Positions 1 through 6,105 of a stretch of DNA of 12,765 nt are shown in pieces. The DNA is from Candidatus Omnitrophota bacterium (GTDB lineage: Bacteria; Omnitrophota; Gorgyraeia; B26-G9). The position numbers were made by a program, and so were the translations under genes. A model generated the notes under the pieces. That model made no database searches. It worked only from the letters and a program-made list of their open reading frames with translations, and had not been told where the DNA came from. The stretch's first letter is position 1. Each line of letters starts with the position of its first letter. Location of the stretch: NCBI GenBank assembly GCA_028718845.1, contig JAQULA010000025.1, forward strand, positions 1-12,765, given 5' to 3'.

Positions 1-702
1 CTGCCAGATCTCCACGGCACTATGCGGATCATATCCCGCCCGGGCCATGAGAATAAGCCCGATATGGTCGGCTTCTTTTTCCTGAATTCGACTATAGGGC
101 AAGACCACCCCGAGATTCGCGACTGCCCCATAGGCCAGTAATGTGTATTGTTTCGTGGTTTCTTTTTTTGCCGCCAATGCCGCGGATAACGTTGTTGCCC
201 CGAACTGAGCCAAAAGCATCTGGCTCATCCGTTCTCCTCCGTGATTGGCGATGGCGTGGGCGACTTCATGCGCGATAACCGTAGCCAGTCCGCTTTCATC
301 CCGGGTTATCTTGAGGATACCCGTATACACCGCCACTTTACCGCCCGGCAAACAAAACGCGTTGACGGTCTGATCATCGTCGATCAAATTGAATTCCCAG
401 GAATAATCCTTGATCCGGCCGCCAAGCTTATTTTCCCGGAGAAACTGCTCGGCAGCGCGGGCAATCGAATCACCGACGTTCTTAACCGTTTGCACCTTGC
501 GGACATCGGAGGAAAGTTTCGCTTCGGATACGATCTGCCGGTAATTATCTCCGCCGACCGAAAGCAGTTCGGAGGAAGGAATGAAATCAAGCTGTCTCCT
601 TCCGGTTATCGGAACCGTCGTACAACCGCCAGACAATACTCCAGCCACAAGAATAAGGCTTATTCCGGCACGAATGCGCGCAGTTATATCCGGGATCGTC
701 AT
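1..702 (-). CDS. M48 family zinc metalloprotease, putative lipoprotein (3' end outside window)
   Basis: Predicted membrane-anchored zinc endopeptidase of the M48 (Ste24/LoiP/BepA-like) group, acting in the periplasm in envelope protein quality control (family knowledge). The reading frame is open from 702 down to base 1, giving 234 residues with no stop, so the C-terminus is missing. Zinc motif HEVAH is at residues 145-149, and the third ligand is probably E209 in the EKEADHIGL segment. The N-terminus has a hydrophobic stretch (residues about 13-26) ending LSGGC; Cys27 could be lipidated although this is not a perfect lipobox. The ATG at 702 is chosen because GGTGAT lies just upstream. An in-frame ATG at 720 would add 6 residues but has no good ribosome binding site. 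The gene lies downstream of the spy-like gene on the same strand, with one or two hairpin terminators between them. Family call is firm; lipidation is inferred. Confidence 0.9.
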   Translation of the reverse strand, partial: MTIPDITARIRAGISLILVAGVLSGGCTTVPITGRRQLDFIPSSELLSVGGDNYRQIVSEAKLSSDVRKVQTVKNVGDSIARAAEQFLRENKLGGRIKDYSWEFNLIDDDQTVNAFCLPGGKVAVYTGILKITRDESGLATVIAHEVAHAIANHGGERMSQMLLAQFGATTLSAALAAKKETTKQYTLLAYGAVANLGVVLPYSRIQEKEADHIGLILMARAGYDPHSAVEIWQ

Positions 703-728
703 GTTTATCACCGTTTTCATTGTAATCC

Positions 729-762
729 AAAAAAAAATCCCCGGCAATAAAAATATTGCCGG
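729..762 (-). terminator. Rho-independent terminator
   Basis: Read on the minus strand, a perfect 9-bp stem (CCGGCAATA at 741-749 pairing with TATTGCCGG at 754-762, 4-nt loop) is followed by GGA and a run of nine T (complement of 729-737). It probably ends the spy-like transcript just before the M48 gene, so the protease depends on read-through or a promoter I cannot identify. Confidence 0.8.
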
Positions 763-824
763 AGATTGCGAAGTTACGTTTATTTTTATCTACATCCTTT
801 TAAAACACCGGGTTTCCCCATTCT

Positions 825-846
825 CAAAAATAACCGGAAAGCCGGT
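825..846 (-). terminator. Possible weak terminator directly after the spy-like gene
   Basis: On the minus strand a 5-bp GC-rich stem (ACCGG/CCGGT at 833-837 and 842-846, 4-nt loop) is followed by TATTTTTG. It starts 12 bp after the spy-like stop codon and would be the first of two tandem terminators. The short stem keeps confidence low. Confidence 0.4.
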
Positions 847-857
847 GATAAACTTCA

Positions 858-1457
858 TTACTGGCACACTGCTTTGGAACCGGACTGCTTGCTTTTTATC
901 GGGCATTCACCGGTTTTACCCCCCATCTTCATACCCTGTCCGGCGCCGGAGGAATGCATCATCCCCATACCCATTCCCATGCCCATGCCCATACCCTTCA
1001 TCGGTAAACCCTTTTTATTCTGCAGGGCATTCAAGATTTTCCGTTGTTCCGGAGTCATCAAGGCCTTTACCGCGGCAAAGGTAGTTACCTGGGCTTTAGC
1101 CATGTCTTTTTTCAACGCGTATTTCTGGTCGATAAGTTTCGTGACCGTTTTAACGTCAATTACATCCTTTTTCATTTCGGCTTTTAAATCCAGCCCCACA
1201 ACCGCGATCTCCGCGTTCGCGCGGATACTGTCTTTTTCAGCCTTAAGCCCCAAATCCTCCAGTTTACCAATTTGCTCCGGAGAAAGGCTCAGCATTTGCT
1301 GATGGTCCATCAGTAAATCAATCGTGTTCCCGACACAGTTACCCTTCATTTCGCCGGAATACATTCCCGATCCGCCGGCGTATGCCGCGGTTATCACCGG
1401 CAAACCGACGAACATTGCCAGCCCCAGCAGGATTACGGCTATTTTATTTGTCTTCAT
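858..1457 (-). CDS. Spy/CpxP/ZraP-like periplasmic protein with Met-Gly-rich tail
   Basis: Secreted 199-residue protein of the LTXXQ (Spy/CpxP) group, whose members are periplasmic chaperones, stress sensors or zinc-binding proteins (family knowledge). The signal peptide is clear: MKTNK, a hydrophobic core, and a probable cut after ITAAYA at about residue 27. Two LTXXQ-like motifs are visible: LSPEQ (58-62) and MTPEQ (134-138). Between them lies a charged, helix-prone segment. The tail has six Gly-Met steps (155-167), then His, Met, Lys and Gly. Mature cysteines are at 41, 185 and 198, so metal binding is plausible but inferred. The start at 1457 is preferred over an upstream in-frame ATG (1487) because the signal peptide begins here and AGAGGGCGGAAG precedes it. 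The leader contains a small ORF and two hairpins. The closest named relative (Spy, CpxP or ZraP) cannot be decided. Confidence 0.85.
   Translation of the reverse strand: MKTNKIAVILLGLAMFVGLPVITAAYAGGSGMYSGEMKGNCVGNTIDLLMDHQQMLSLSPEQIGKLEDLGLKAEKDSIRANAEIAVVGLDLKAEMKKDVIDVKTVTKLIDQKYALKKDMAKAQVTTFAAVKALMTPEQRKILNALQNKKGLPMKGMGMGMGMGMGMMHSSGAGQGMKMGGKTGECPIKSKQSGSKAVCQ
960..1000 (-). repeat. Hexanucleotide repeat encoding (Gly-Met)n
   Basis: A degenerate 6-bp tandem repeat (ATGGGC/ATGGGT/ATGGGA on the minus strand) encodes the Gly-Met run in the spy-like protein. Slippage here would add or remove Gly-Met pairs without changing frame. Confidence 0.75.
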
Positions 1458-1773
1458 ACTTCCGCCCTCTCTTTCCGAAAAAACCAAGCAAGCCGCATTT
1501 CGGCTCAGGCCTGTTTTCCGCCCCTACGGCAGGGTTTTCGAATTTACTTTTTTTCCGGCGATTATTTTACGTGAAACAACCGGTTATTAAAAACCGGGCA
1601 GTTTAGCGTCTTACCCAGGACTACCTACTACATCCTTCTTTACAATGCGCAACCGGACGCAACATATACTTCACGGTAACGTTCATATCCTCACCCCCTT
1701 TGCACTAATTTAGATACTCTTCGCAAAAAAAGGTTTCAGAAATATCATCCCCTGTTTACCGGGCTTTAGTTCT
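1458..1773 (-). promoter_or_regulatory. Long structured leader of the spy-like gene
   Basis: About 310 nt separate the proposed start of transcription from the spy-like ATG. In transcript order this holds the 21-codon ORF (1621-1686), then a 6-bp hairpin (CCGGTT 1580-1585 / AACCGG 1592-1597) followed by TTGTTT, then a hairpin (AGCCG 1491-1495 / CGGCT 1501-1505, extendable with wobble pairs) followed seven bases later by TTTTTT. The layout resembles an attenuation leader. I do not recognise a named riboswitch fold. Regulation is inference. Confidence 0.35.
1621..1686 (-). CDS. Small ORF (21 aa) with CX3C motif, leader peptide or small protein
   Basis: The ATG at 1686 is preceded by AAGGGGGTGAGGAT, one of the strongest ribosome binding sites in the window, and the frame runs 21 codons to TAG. 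The product begins MNVTVKYM and ends with HCKEGCSR, giving a His-Cys-X3-Cys cluster that could bind metal or form a disulfide. It has no signal peptide or membrane segment. It lies in the transcript upstream of the spy-like gene. I do not recognise the peptide. It could be a regulatory leader peptide whose translation affects downstream hairpins, an independent small protein, or chance; the ribosome binding site and promoter argue against chance. Confidence 0.5.
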   Translation of the reverse strand: MNVTVKYMLRPVAHCKEGCSR

Positions 1774-1802
1774 ATTGTACTACAATCAAAGGCTGTCAAC
1801 AA
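1774..1802 (-). promoter_or_regulatory. Sigma70-like promoter for the small ORF / spy-like unit
   Basis: On the minus strand TACAAT (1774-1779) lies 17 nt from TTGTTG (1797-1802); a perfect TTGACA overlaps the latter (1794-1799, spacing 14). The -10 box sits in a perfect palindrome ATTGTA-C-TACAAT (1774-1786), a possible operator. Confidence 0.45.
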
Positions 1803-1863
1803 TGAATTAAAGGCTTTTTCCCTCCCTCTTCCTTGCCCTCGATTCGGTATGTTTGTGAAATTA

Positions 1864-1892
1864 TTGATTTTGTGGTATTATTGAAGTAGATA
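1864..1892 (+). promoter_or_regulatory. Sigma70-like promoter for the REC-GGDEF gene
   Basis: TTGATT (1864-1869) and TAGATA (1887-1892) are separated by 17 nt, about 60 nt upstream of the ATG at 1953. The gene has an AAGGAAGG ribosome binding site. Confidence 0.5.
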
Positions 1893-1952
1893 GAGATATA
1901 GTGTCCAGACAAGCCCGGTTTCGCATACTGAGAGAGAAAAAGGAAGGTTCAC

Positions 1953-2846
1953 ATGAAAACCAAAATTTTAGCCGTCGAAGATACCCTCACTGATGTCATT
2001 TTTCTAAAAAAAACCCTGGAAAACGAGCCTTATGAAATCAGCTATGCTGAAAACGGCCGTGACGCCCTGGCAATCATCGAACGCGACACCCCGGACCTGG
2101 TGATCCTGGATATCGTTCTGCCGGATATTGACGGCTTCGAAGTATGCAAACGCATCCGCAGCAACGACCGGTTCGTCAGTTTACCGATTCTTTTTTACAG
2201 CGCGATAAAAACGGTGGATGAAAAACTGCTCGGGCTGGAAATGGGCGCGTCCGATTTTCTGCCCAAAAGCGCGGATTCACGCGAGTTACTGGTACGGATA
2301 AGAAACCTGTTGCGCTCCAAGAAAAAAATCGATGCCGCGCTCAATTCTTCGTTTTATGATACGCTCACGAATGTTTACAGTTCGCAATATTTTCAGCACC
2401 GCATCTATGATGAATGCGTCCGCAGCCGCCGCTATAAACGGGATTTCAGCTGTATGATGCTCGACGTCGATAATTTTAAAGTCGTCAATAACACCTTCGG
2501 GTTTCATACCGGAGACCGCATCCTGAAAAAAATCGCCGAACTAGTCATTCAGAATATTCGCGGCGCCGACGAAGTCTGCCGTTTTAAGGAAGATGAATTT
2601 GCCGTGATCCTGCCGGAAACCGACCTGCGCGGGGCTTATGCCGTCGCCGAACGCGTCCGGCAGTACATGGCCATGTCCGACACCCTGCGCAACGAATGCA
2701 CGATCGGATTGACCGTCAGTTGCGGAGTAAGTTATTTCAGTAATGAAGTGAAAGACATGAATGACCTGGTCGGCCAGGCCAGCGATGCCCTGAAACAGGC
2801 CAAAGACGAAGGCCGCAATACCACCCGGTTTTACACGCGGCGATAG
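1953..2846 (+). CDS. Response regulator REC-GGDEF, probably catalytically degenerate
   Basis: A 297-residue cytoplasmic two-component output protein. The REC domain (about 1-120) has the acidic pair E9/D10, phospho-acceptor D53, S83 and K105, so phosphorylation looks possible. The GGDEF domain (about 132-297) keeps the metal-site aspartate in MLDVDNFK (169-176), N179 and D188 expected for guanine binding, and the inhibitory I-site RGAD (203-206). The signature itself reads KEDEF (212-216) instead of GGDEF: both phosphate-loop glycines are replaced by Lys and Glu. Family knowledge says these glycines are needed for cyclase activity, so this is more likely a c-di-GMP receptor or inactive partner than a working synthase. 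That is inference. AAGGAAGG precedes the ATG, and a terminator follows directly. The cognate kinase is not in the window. Confidence 0.93.
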   Translation: MKTKILAVEDTLTDVIFLKKTLENEPYEISYAENGRDALAIIERDTPDLVILDIVLPDIDGFEVCKRIRSNDRFVSLPILFYSAIKTVDEKLLGLEMGASDFLPKSADSRELLVRIRNLLRSKKKIDAALNSSFYDTLTNVYSSQYFQHRIYDECVRSRRYKRDFSCMMLDVDNFKVVNNTFGFHTGDRILKKIAELVIQNIRGADEVCRFKEDEFAVILPETDLRGAYAVAERVRQYMAMSDTLRNECTIGLTVSCGVSYFSNEVKDMNDLVGQASDALKQAKDEGRNTTRFYTRR

Positions 2847-2854
2847 ATTTTAAT

Positions 2855-2896
2855 AAAAAACAAAACCCCGGCAAGTTTTACCTGCCGGGGTTTTTT
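2855..2896. terminator. Bidirectional Rho-independent terminator
   Basis: An 8-bp stem, CCCCGGCA (2866-2873) with TGCCGGGG (2883-2890), is followed by six T and flanked on the other side by A-rich sequence (2855-2865). It sits between two convergent genes and can end both transcripts. Confidence 0.9.
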
Positions 2897-2924
2897 ATTG
2901 CTCCTGGTCGTGACGCCGGATAGT

Positions 2925-3266
2925 TTATATCGCCTTATCCAATGCCCGCTGTACCCGCACCGCTTCCTTGGCCTTGCCCCAGTCATAATCGTCTACCGGA
3001 GGAATGCTGCGAAAAAAGTCCCGGGCGATATTCTCTAAGTTTTGCATGGTTACGACAACATCATTTTCTTGGGCTTTAACGTCTTTCACCGAATACGCCG
3101 CCGCTGTCTGCCGCTCAGCCGAAAATACGGCCGTTGAGCCTGCCCCATTGGCCGGCATCGGCGCGCTCAAAACACCGGGAACCGGAGAACCTGCCGCCGG
3201 CATACCGGACTGGGCCACTAATACGATGATACCGATAACAACGATAACTGCGCGTGTTTTCTTCAT
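2925..3266 (-). CDS. Small secreted protein of unknown function
   Basis: A 113-residue protein with a clear signal peptide: MKKTR, then a hydrophobic core (about 6-19), and a probable cut near PAAG (about residue 26). The mature part begins with a Pro/Ala/Gly-rich stretch (27-50) and ends in a charged, helix-prone segment with SIPPVDDYDWG (88-98). I see no cysteine, repeat or known motif, and I do not recognise a family. The frame is open to 3419, but the start at 3266 is chosen because AAAGGAG lies 6-7 nt upstream and the signal peptide begins there. It has its own plausible promoter (3331-3359) and shares the bidirectional terminator with the REC-GGDEF gene. Confidence 0.75.
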   Translation of the reverse strand: MKKTRAVIVVIGIIVLVAQSGMPAAGSPVPGVLSAPMPANGAGSTAVFSAERQTAAAYSVKDVKAQENDVVVTMQNLENIARDFFRSIPPVDDYDWGKAKEAVRVQRALDKAI

Positions 3267-3330
3267 TATTAACTCCTTTGCCTTGAGATGACCAGATCGG
3301 AAAAAGGTTTCACCCCAGGGCTGGATATAA

Positions 3331-3359
3331 ACTGTACCATATTTTCCGATAACGCGCAA
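3331..3359 (-). promoter_or_regulatory. Putative promoter of the small secreted protein
   Basis: On the minus strand TTGCGC (3354-3359), 17 nt, TACAGT (3331-3336). The same -35 hexamer and spacing recur upstream of the glutaminyl-tRNA synthetase gene. Confidence 0.4.
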
Positions 3360-3420
3360 ATGAACCCCAAAAAAATATAAGTTATAACATTTTGCGAATA
3401 AACGCGTTGCGATGACCACT

Positions 3421-3463
3421 AAAAAAACGGCCCGTTTATGGAGCTTAAAATTCCATAAGCGGG
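3421..3463 (-). terminator. Rho-independent terminator of the response regulator
   Basis: A 12-bp stem with one wobble pair (3431-3442 with 3452-3463) is followed on the minus strand by CCG and seven T (complement of 3421-3427). It lies 30 bp after the response-regulator stop codon. Confidence 0.85.
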
Positions 3464-3493
3464 CGTTATTTTATCGCCGCAATACGTTAAGAG

Positions 3494-3871
3494 TTATTTT
3501 TTTAGATTTTTCTCAATACAGGCAATAAGCTTTTCCGTGGACACCGGTTTGGCCAGGAACGGATATCCGCCGAGAAAATCACGCAATGACTGTTCCTCGT
3601 GCTCTTTAACTATCCCGGTCAGGTAAATGATCGGAATATCTTTGCTGCCGGCATTTTGCTTGATCTCCGCCGCAACTTCCGACCCGTCCTTATCGCCGAT
3701 AACCACATCCAGGATGATCAAATCCGGCTTAAATACCAATACCGCGGAAAGGCCGTCCGAACCATGCGCTTCCGTGCGTACCTGGTACCTCCCGGTCGCT
3801 TCAAGATTAAGCTTCACCAGGGAAGTAAGCGCGTTGTCATCATCGATAAATAATATTTTTTTCTTTTCCAT
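3494..3871 (-). CDS. Single-domain response regulator (CheY-like)
   Basis: A 125-residue REC domain with no output domain. Conserved positions are all present: acidic cluster D10-D12, phospho-acceptor D55 in LIILDVVIGD, T85 in IIYLTG, and K108-P109. Such proteins receive a phosphoryl group from a histidine kinase and act through protein contacts (family knowledge). No kinase or phosphotransfer partner is nearby. The start at 3871 follows AAGGAGGGGGT. A promoter (3888-3916) and a terminator (3421-3463) suggest a single-gene transcript. The amidoligase operon upstream on the same strand has no visible terminator, so some read-through into this gene is possible. Confidence 0.93.
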   Translation of the reverse strand: MEKKKILFIDDDNALTSLVKLNLEATGRYQVRTEAHGSDGLSAVLVFKPDLIILDVVIGDKDGSEVAAEIKQNAGSKDIPIIYLTGIVKEHEEQSLRDFLGGYPFLAKPVSTEKLIACIEKNLKK

Positions 3872-3887
3872 ACCCCCTCCTTAATGC

Positions 3888-3916
3888 ATTGTACTACGCA
3901 GCTTTTCATTTAGCAA
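3888..3916 (-). promoter_or_regulatory. Sigma70-like promoter of the response regulator
   Basis: On the minus strand TTGCTA (3911-3916), 17 nt, TACAAT (3888-3893). The segment GTAGTACAAT is identical to the -10 region of the promoter at 1774-1802. Confidence 0.5.
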
Positions 3917-4021
3917 GAAACCGCCATGAGGAGTCCCCTTGCCGAAGCAGATCTTTCCGGATACGAACGGTCGTGTCGAAGGCCGGCGCATAATAACCCG
4001 CCGCGGAATAATATCGGATTT

Positions 4022-4723
4022 TTATTCCCGAGCAAACGCTGCCTGAAGCGCCCGGACAATTCCTGGCAAAAGATTGTTTTTGCGGCAGCGCGCCTGCGTC
4101 CAGAATTTTTGATTTACTTCCAGTTCCATACCGCAATACCGCGATGGCGGAAATTTCCGCCGCAGCGAAGAAACCAGGCCGTCGGCAATCCCGGCATAAG
4201 GATAGTTCATCCGGACCCGCAGTTCCGGCAATACTGTCCGCAGATTTTTCCGGATGACCCGGGATAATTTTTTTTCAATCCGGCGCTGCGGATCATATAA
4301 CAAACCGATATCCGCCGTTCTCACCCGGCGGTCAAGTACCGGGGTAAACGTATGCACGGAAATATGCAGGACCCGCTGCCGTTCGCCGATTCTCCTTGCA
4401 ACCGCCGTTTCCACGGCTTCACGATACGGCAGATAATACTGCCGGACAATCGCGGCCCGGAGGTCCCGCGGTAACGGACGGGTGATCGCGGAAAAAAGAG
4501 CCGGATGATTCAGGGAACGGTTGGGATCGATCAATAAACGCGAAAGCATACACGCATACCGGTCATCAGCCATTGCTGCGGAAATTTTCCCGAACAACTC
4601 CGCCGCACCGATATCATATCCCCGATGCGTACGCAGCAAACGCGCCTGCGCCTGAAAAAGACTCCGGTACGCCGCCGGGATACGGTTTCCGGCATGTTCG
4701 CAGGTTACCAACAGTATATCCAT
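4022..4723 (-). CDS. N-formylglutamate amidohydrolase family protein
   Basis: A 233-residue member of the FGase family, zinc-dependent amidohydrolases named for cleaving N-formyl-L-glutamate. Family blocks in order: TCEHAGNRIP (7-16), HRGYDIGA (33-40), LIDPNRS (64-70), SVHTFTPVLD (122-131), YPYAGIADGL (174-183) and GMELEVNQ (198-205). Length is typical. The ATG lies 4 nt after the stop of the carboxylate-amine ligase gene, with AGGA ten bases upstream, so the two are probably co-translated. No histidine-degradation genes are present, so classical Hut pathway use is unlikely. Beside two amide-bond ligases, cleavage of an N-acyl-glutamate or glutamyl-peptide bond is a reasonable but unproven role. 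No signal peptide; cytoplasmic. Confidence 0.9.
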   Translation of the reverse strand: MDILLVTCEHAGNRIPAAYRSLFQAQARLLRTHRGYDIGAAELFGKISAAMADDRYACMLSRLLIDPNRSLNHPALFSAITRPLPRDLRAAIVRQYYLPYREAVETAVARRIGERQRVLHISVHTFTPVLDRRVRTADIGLLYDPQRRIEKKLSRVIRKNLRTVLPELRVRMNYPYAGIADGLVSSLRRKFPPSRYCGMELEVNQKFWTQARCRKNNLLPGIVRALQAAFARE

Positions 4724-4727
4724 GGGA

Positions 4728-5984
4728 TCAGCGTCCTGAATGCGCGTTAAACACGGTATTATCGGCCAGGCATCGGGCTAAACGGCCATATACCGAAATT
4801 AGTGCCGGCCGGGAAAAATCATTATTCAGCGCTTTAAGTATCCTGCGGCTCAGCGGCCCCTGGGTAAGCACAACCGAAAGCGGTTCCTGCCACTGCGGGT
4901 CGGCCCGCTGCAACACCGGCATCACCGAATCGATAATATGACGCCACAGCTCCCCGGCAGTACAGCTGCATTCACGATTATAGCCAAACACCTGTAAATA
5001 ATCCGGGTTATCAATAACCGCGGCATCGGCGTCCCGTATCGTCGCGCATAACAGATCCGCCGGATAATGTTCCGGCCAGGCACTCTGTTGGGCGTATGAA
5101 CACCATCTTTCGGCAACAAGACATTTGAGCGTTTCCACCAATACCGCTGAAATCGCCATATCCGCCGCCGGACATTCCTGGGTATCGATGATCCGGATCT
5201 CCAGGGTATTACGCTCGAACCGCGGGATCACTCCCCGGGAGTTAAGCCATTCGTACTGCAGGATATTTTCCGGGTCATACGGACGGATATCGCGGTATAT
5301 TTTCCCTAAAATCTTATCCTCATAATCCCGTTGAGTAAACACCGGCTCGGGGATCACCCGGCCGGCAATCGACGGTATCTTGGTTTGATTGTTACGGTAC
5401 ACTTCCAGACGGGAAGCGAGAAATCCGGTGGTAACGCCGTCCAGGACCGGAGTGCTGGCGGCCAAAGCCGGGATCAGCGGCAATACCAGCCGTATCGCCG
5501 CATGCAGCCGGCCGAATTCATCGTCCCCGGAGAACGGCAGATTAAGATGCACGGACTGAAGGTTCGCCCATCCATGTCCGCGGCAATCAAAAATACGGTT
5601 ATACGCCTCATAGATCGGATTGTTCTCATGCGGCCACAGCTTGGTCTCCGTAGCCGGATCCATGAACGGATGCGTCCCGGTACCGAGCAAACAGCCCTGC
5701 CCCGGCTCGAGGATTCCGTTAATACGCCGCACCTGTTCGTGGAACAGCCGGGACAAACCGTTCAGGTTTTTTGCCGGTCCGTTGGTTTTCAATTCGATAA
5801 CATGCAGACCCAATTCATTCGACCAGGCCGCGTCTCCGCATTCAACTTCATTGCGATAATCTCCGGCAACCGCATGGATGATCGAATCGGCGATCGGCAA
5901 AACCGATAGATCCCCGGTCTTGACGATAACGTACTCGATCTCGACCCCGAACCGTTCGAATAAATGCAGTTTGGTTTTGCTCAT
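4728..5984 (-). CDS. GCS2-type carboxylate-amine ligase (glutamate-cysteine ligase-like)
   Basis: A 418-residue ATP-dependent enzyme of the glutamate-cysteine ligase type 2 superfamily, which joins a carboxylate to an amine through an acyl phosphate. Visible features: FGVEIEY (12-18) with the usual glutamates, ELGLHVIELKTN (57-68), GTGTHP (101-106), ANLQSVHLNLPF (140-151), ASTPVLDG (176-183), and ERNTLEIRIIDTQECPAAD (257-275). The amine substrate cannot be read from the sequence; the neighbours argue against simple glutathione synthesis, since no glutathione synthetase is present. The ATG at 5984 has only AT-rich sequence upstream and no good ribosome binding site, unusual in this window. A 121-bp gap with repeats separates it from the RimK-type gene; FGase follows after 4 nt. 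Confidence 0.9.
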   Translation of the reverse strand: MSKTKLHLFERFGVEIEYVIVKTGDLSVLPIADSIIHAVAGDYRNEVECGDAAWSNELGLHVIELKTNGPAKNLNGLSRLFHEQVRRINGILEPGQGCLLGTGTHPFMDPATETKLWPHENNPIYEAYNRIFDCRGHGWANLQSVHLNLPFSGDDEFGRLHAAIRLVLPLIPALAASTPVLDGVTTGFLASRLEVYRNNQTKIPSIAGRVIPEPVFTQRDYEDKILGKIYRDIRPYDPENILQYEWLNSRGVIPRFERNTLEIRIIDTQECPAADMAISAVLVETLKCLVAERWCSYAQQSAWPEHYPADLLCATIRDADAAVIDNPDYLQVFGYNRECSCTAGELWRHIIDSVMPVLQRADPQWQEPLSVVLTQGPLSRRILKALNNDFSRPALISVYGRLARCLADNTVFNAHSGR

Positions 5985-6105
5985 ATTTTTTTATATTTAC
6001 AGGTTATAGGTATTCGGTTACAGGTTTAACCTAACACCTTTCCCATTTTTTCAACCTGTGCCTTGTATCTGCCATGGTCAGTGGTCCGTGGACTGGTTTC
6101 ACCGG
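5985..6105 (-). repeat. Intra-operon gap with degenerate 7-nt repeats
   Basis: On the plus strand 6001-6028 reads as four heptads (AGGTTAT, AGGTATT, CGGTTAC, AGGTTTA), and 6074-6094 as CATGGTC, AGTGGTC, CGTGGAC. No gene or clear terminator is visible. The second block shares GTGGTCCGTGG with the tract at 9541-9562. Confidence 0.55.

Noticed and set aside
241..1084. Overlapping plus-strand open frames of 160-180 codons across the M48 and spy-like genes
   Set aside because: They are antisense shadows of two genes with clear motifs (HEVAH; LSPEQ/MTPEQ), with low-complexity translations and no ribosome binding sites.
1729..3312. Shared 12-mer TGAAACCTTTTT in the leaders of the spy-like unit and the secreted protein gene
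   Set aside because: A 12-base match between two places is expected by chance in a window this size, and one half is a T run.
3267..3419. 51-residue N-terminal extension of the small secreted protein
   Set aside because: A strong AAAGGAG and a textbook signal peptide place the start at 3266; the extension crosses the putative promoter.
5331..5909. 192-codon plus-strand open frame across the GCS2-type gene
   Set aside because: Antisense shadow of a well-supported ligase; no start signals.
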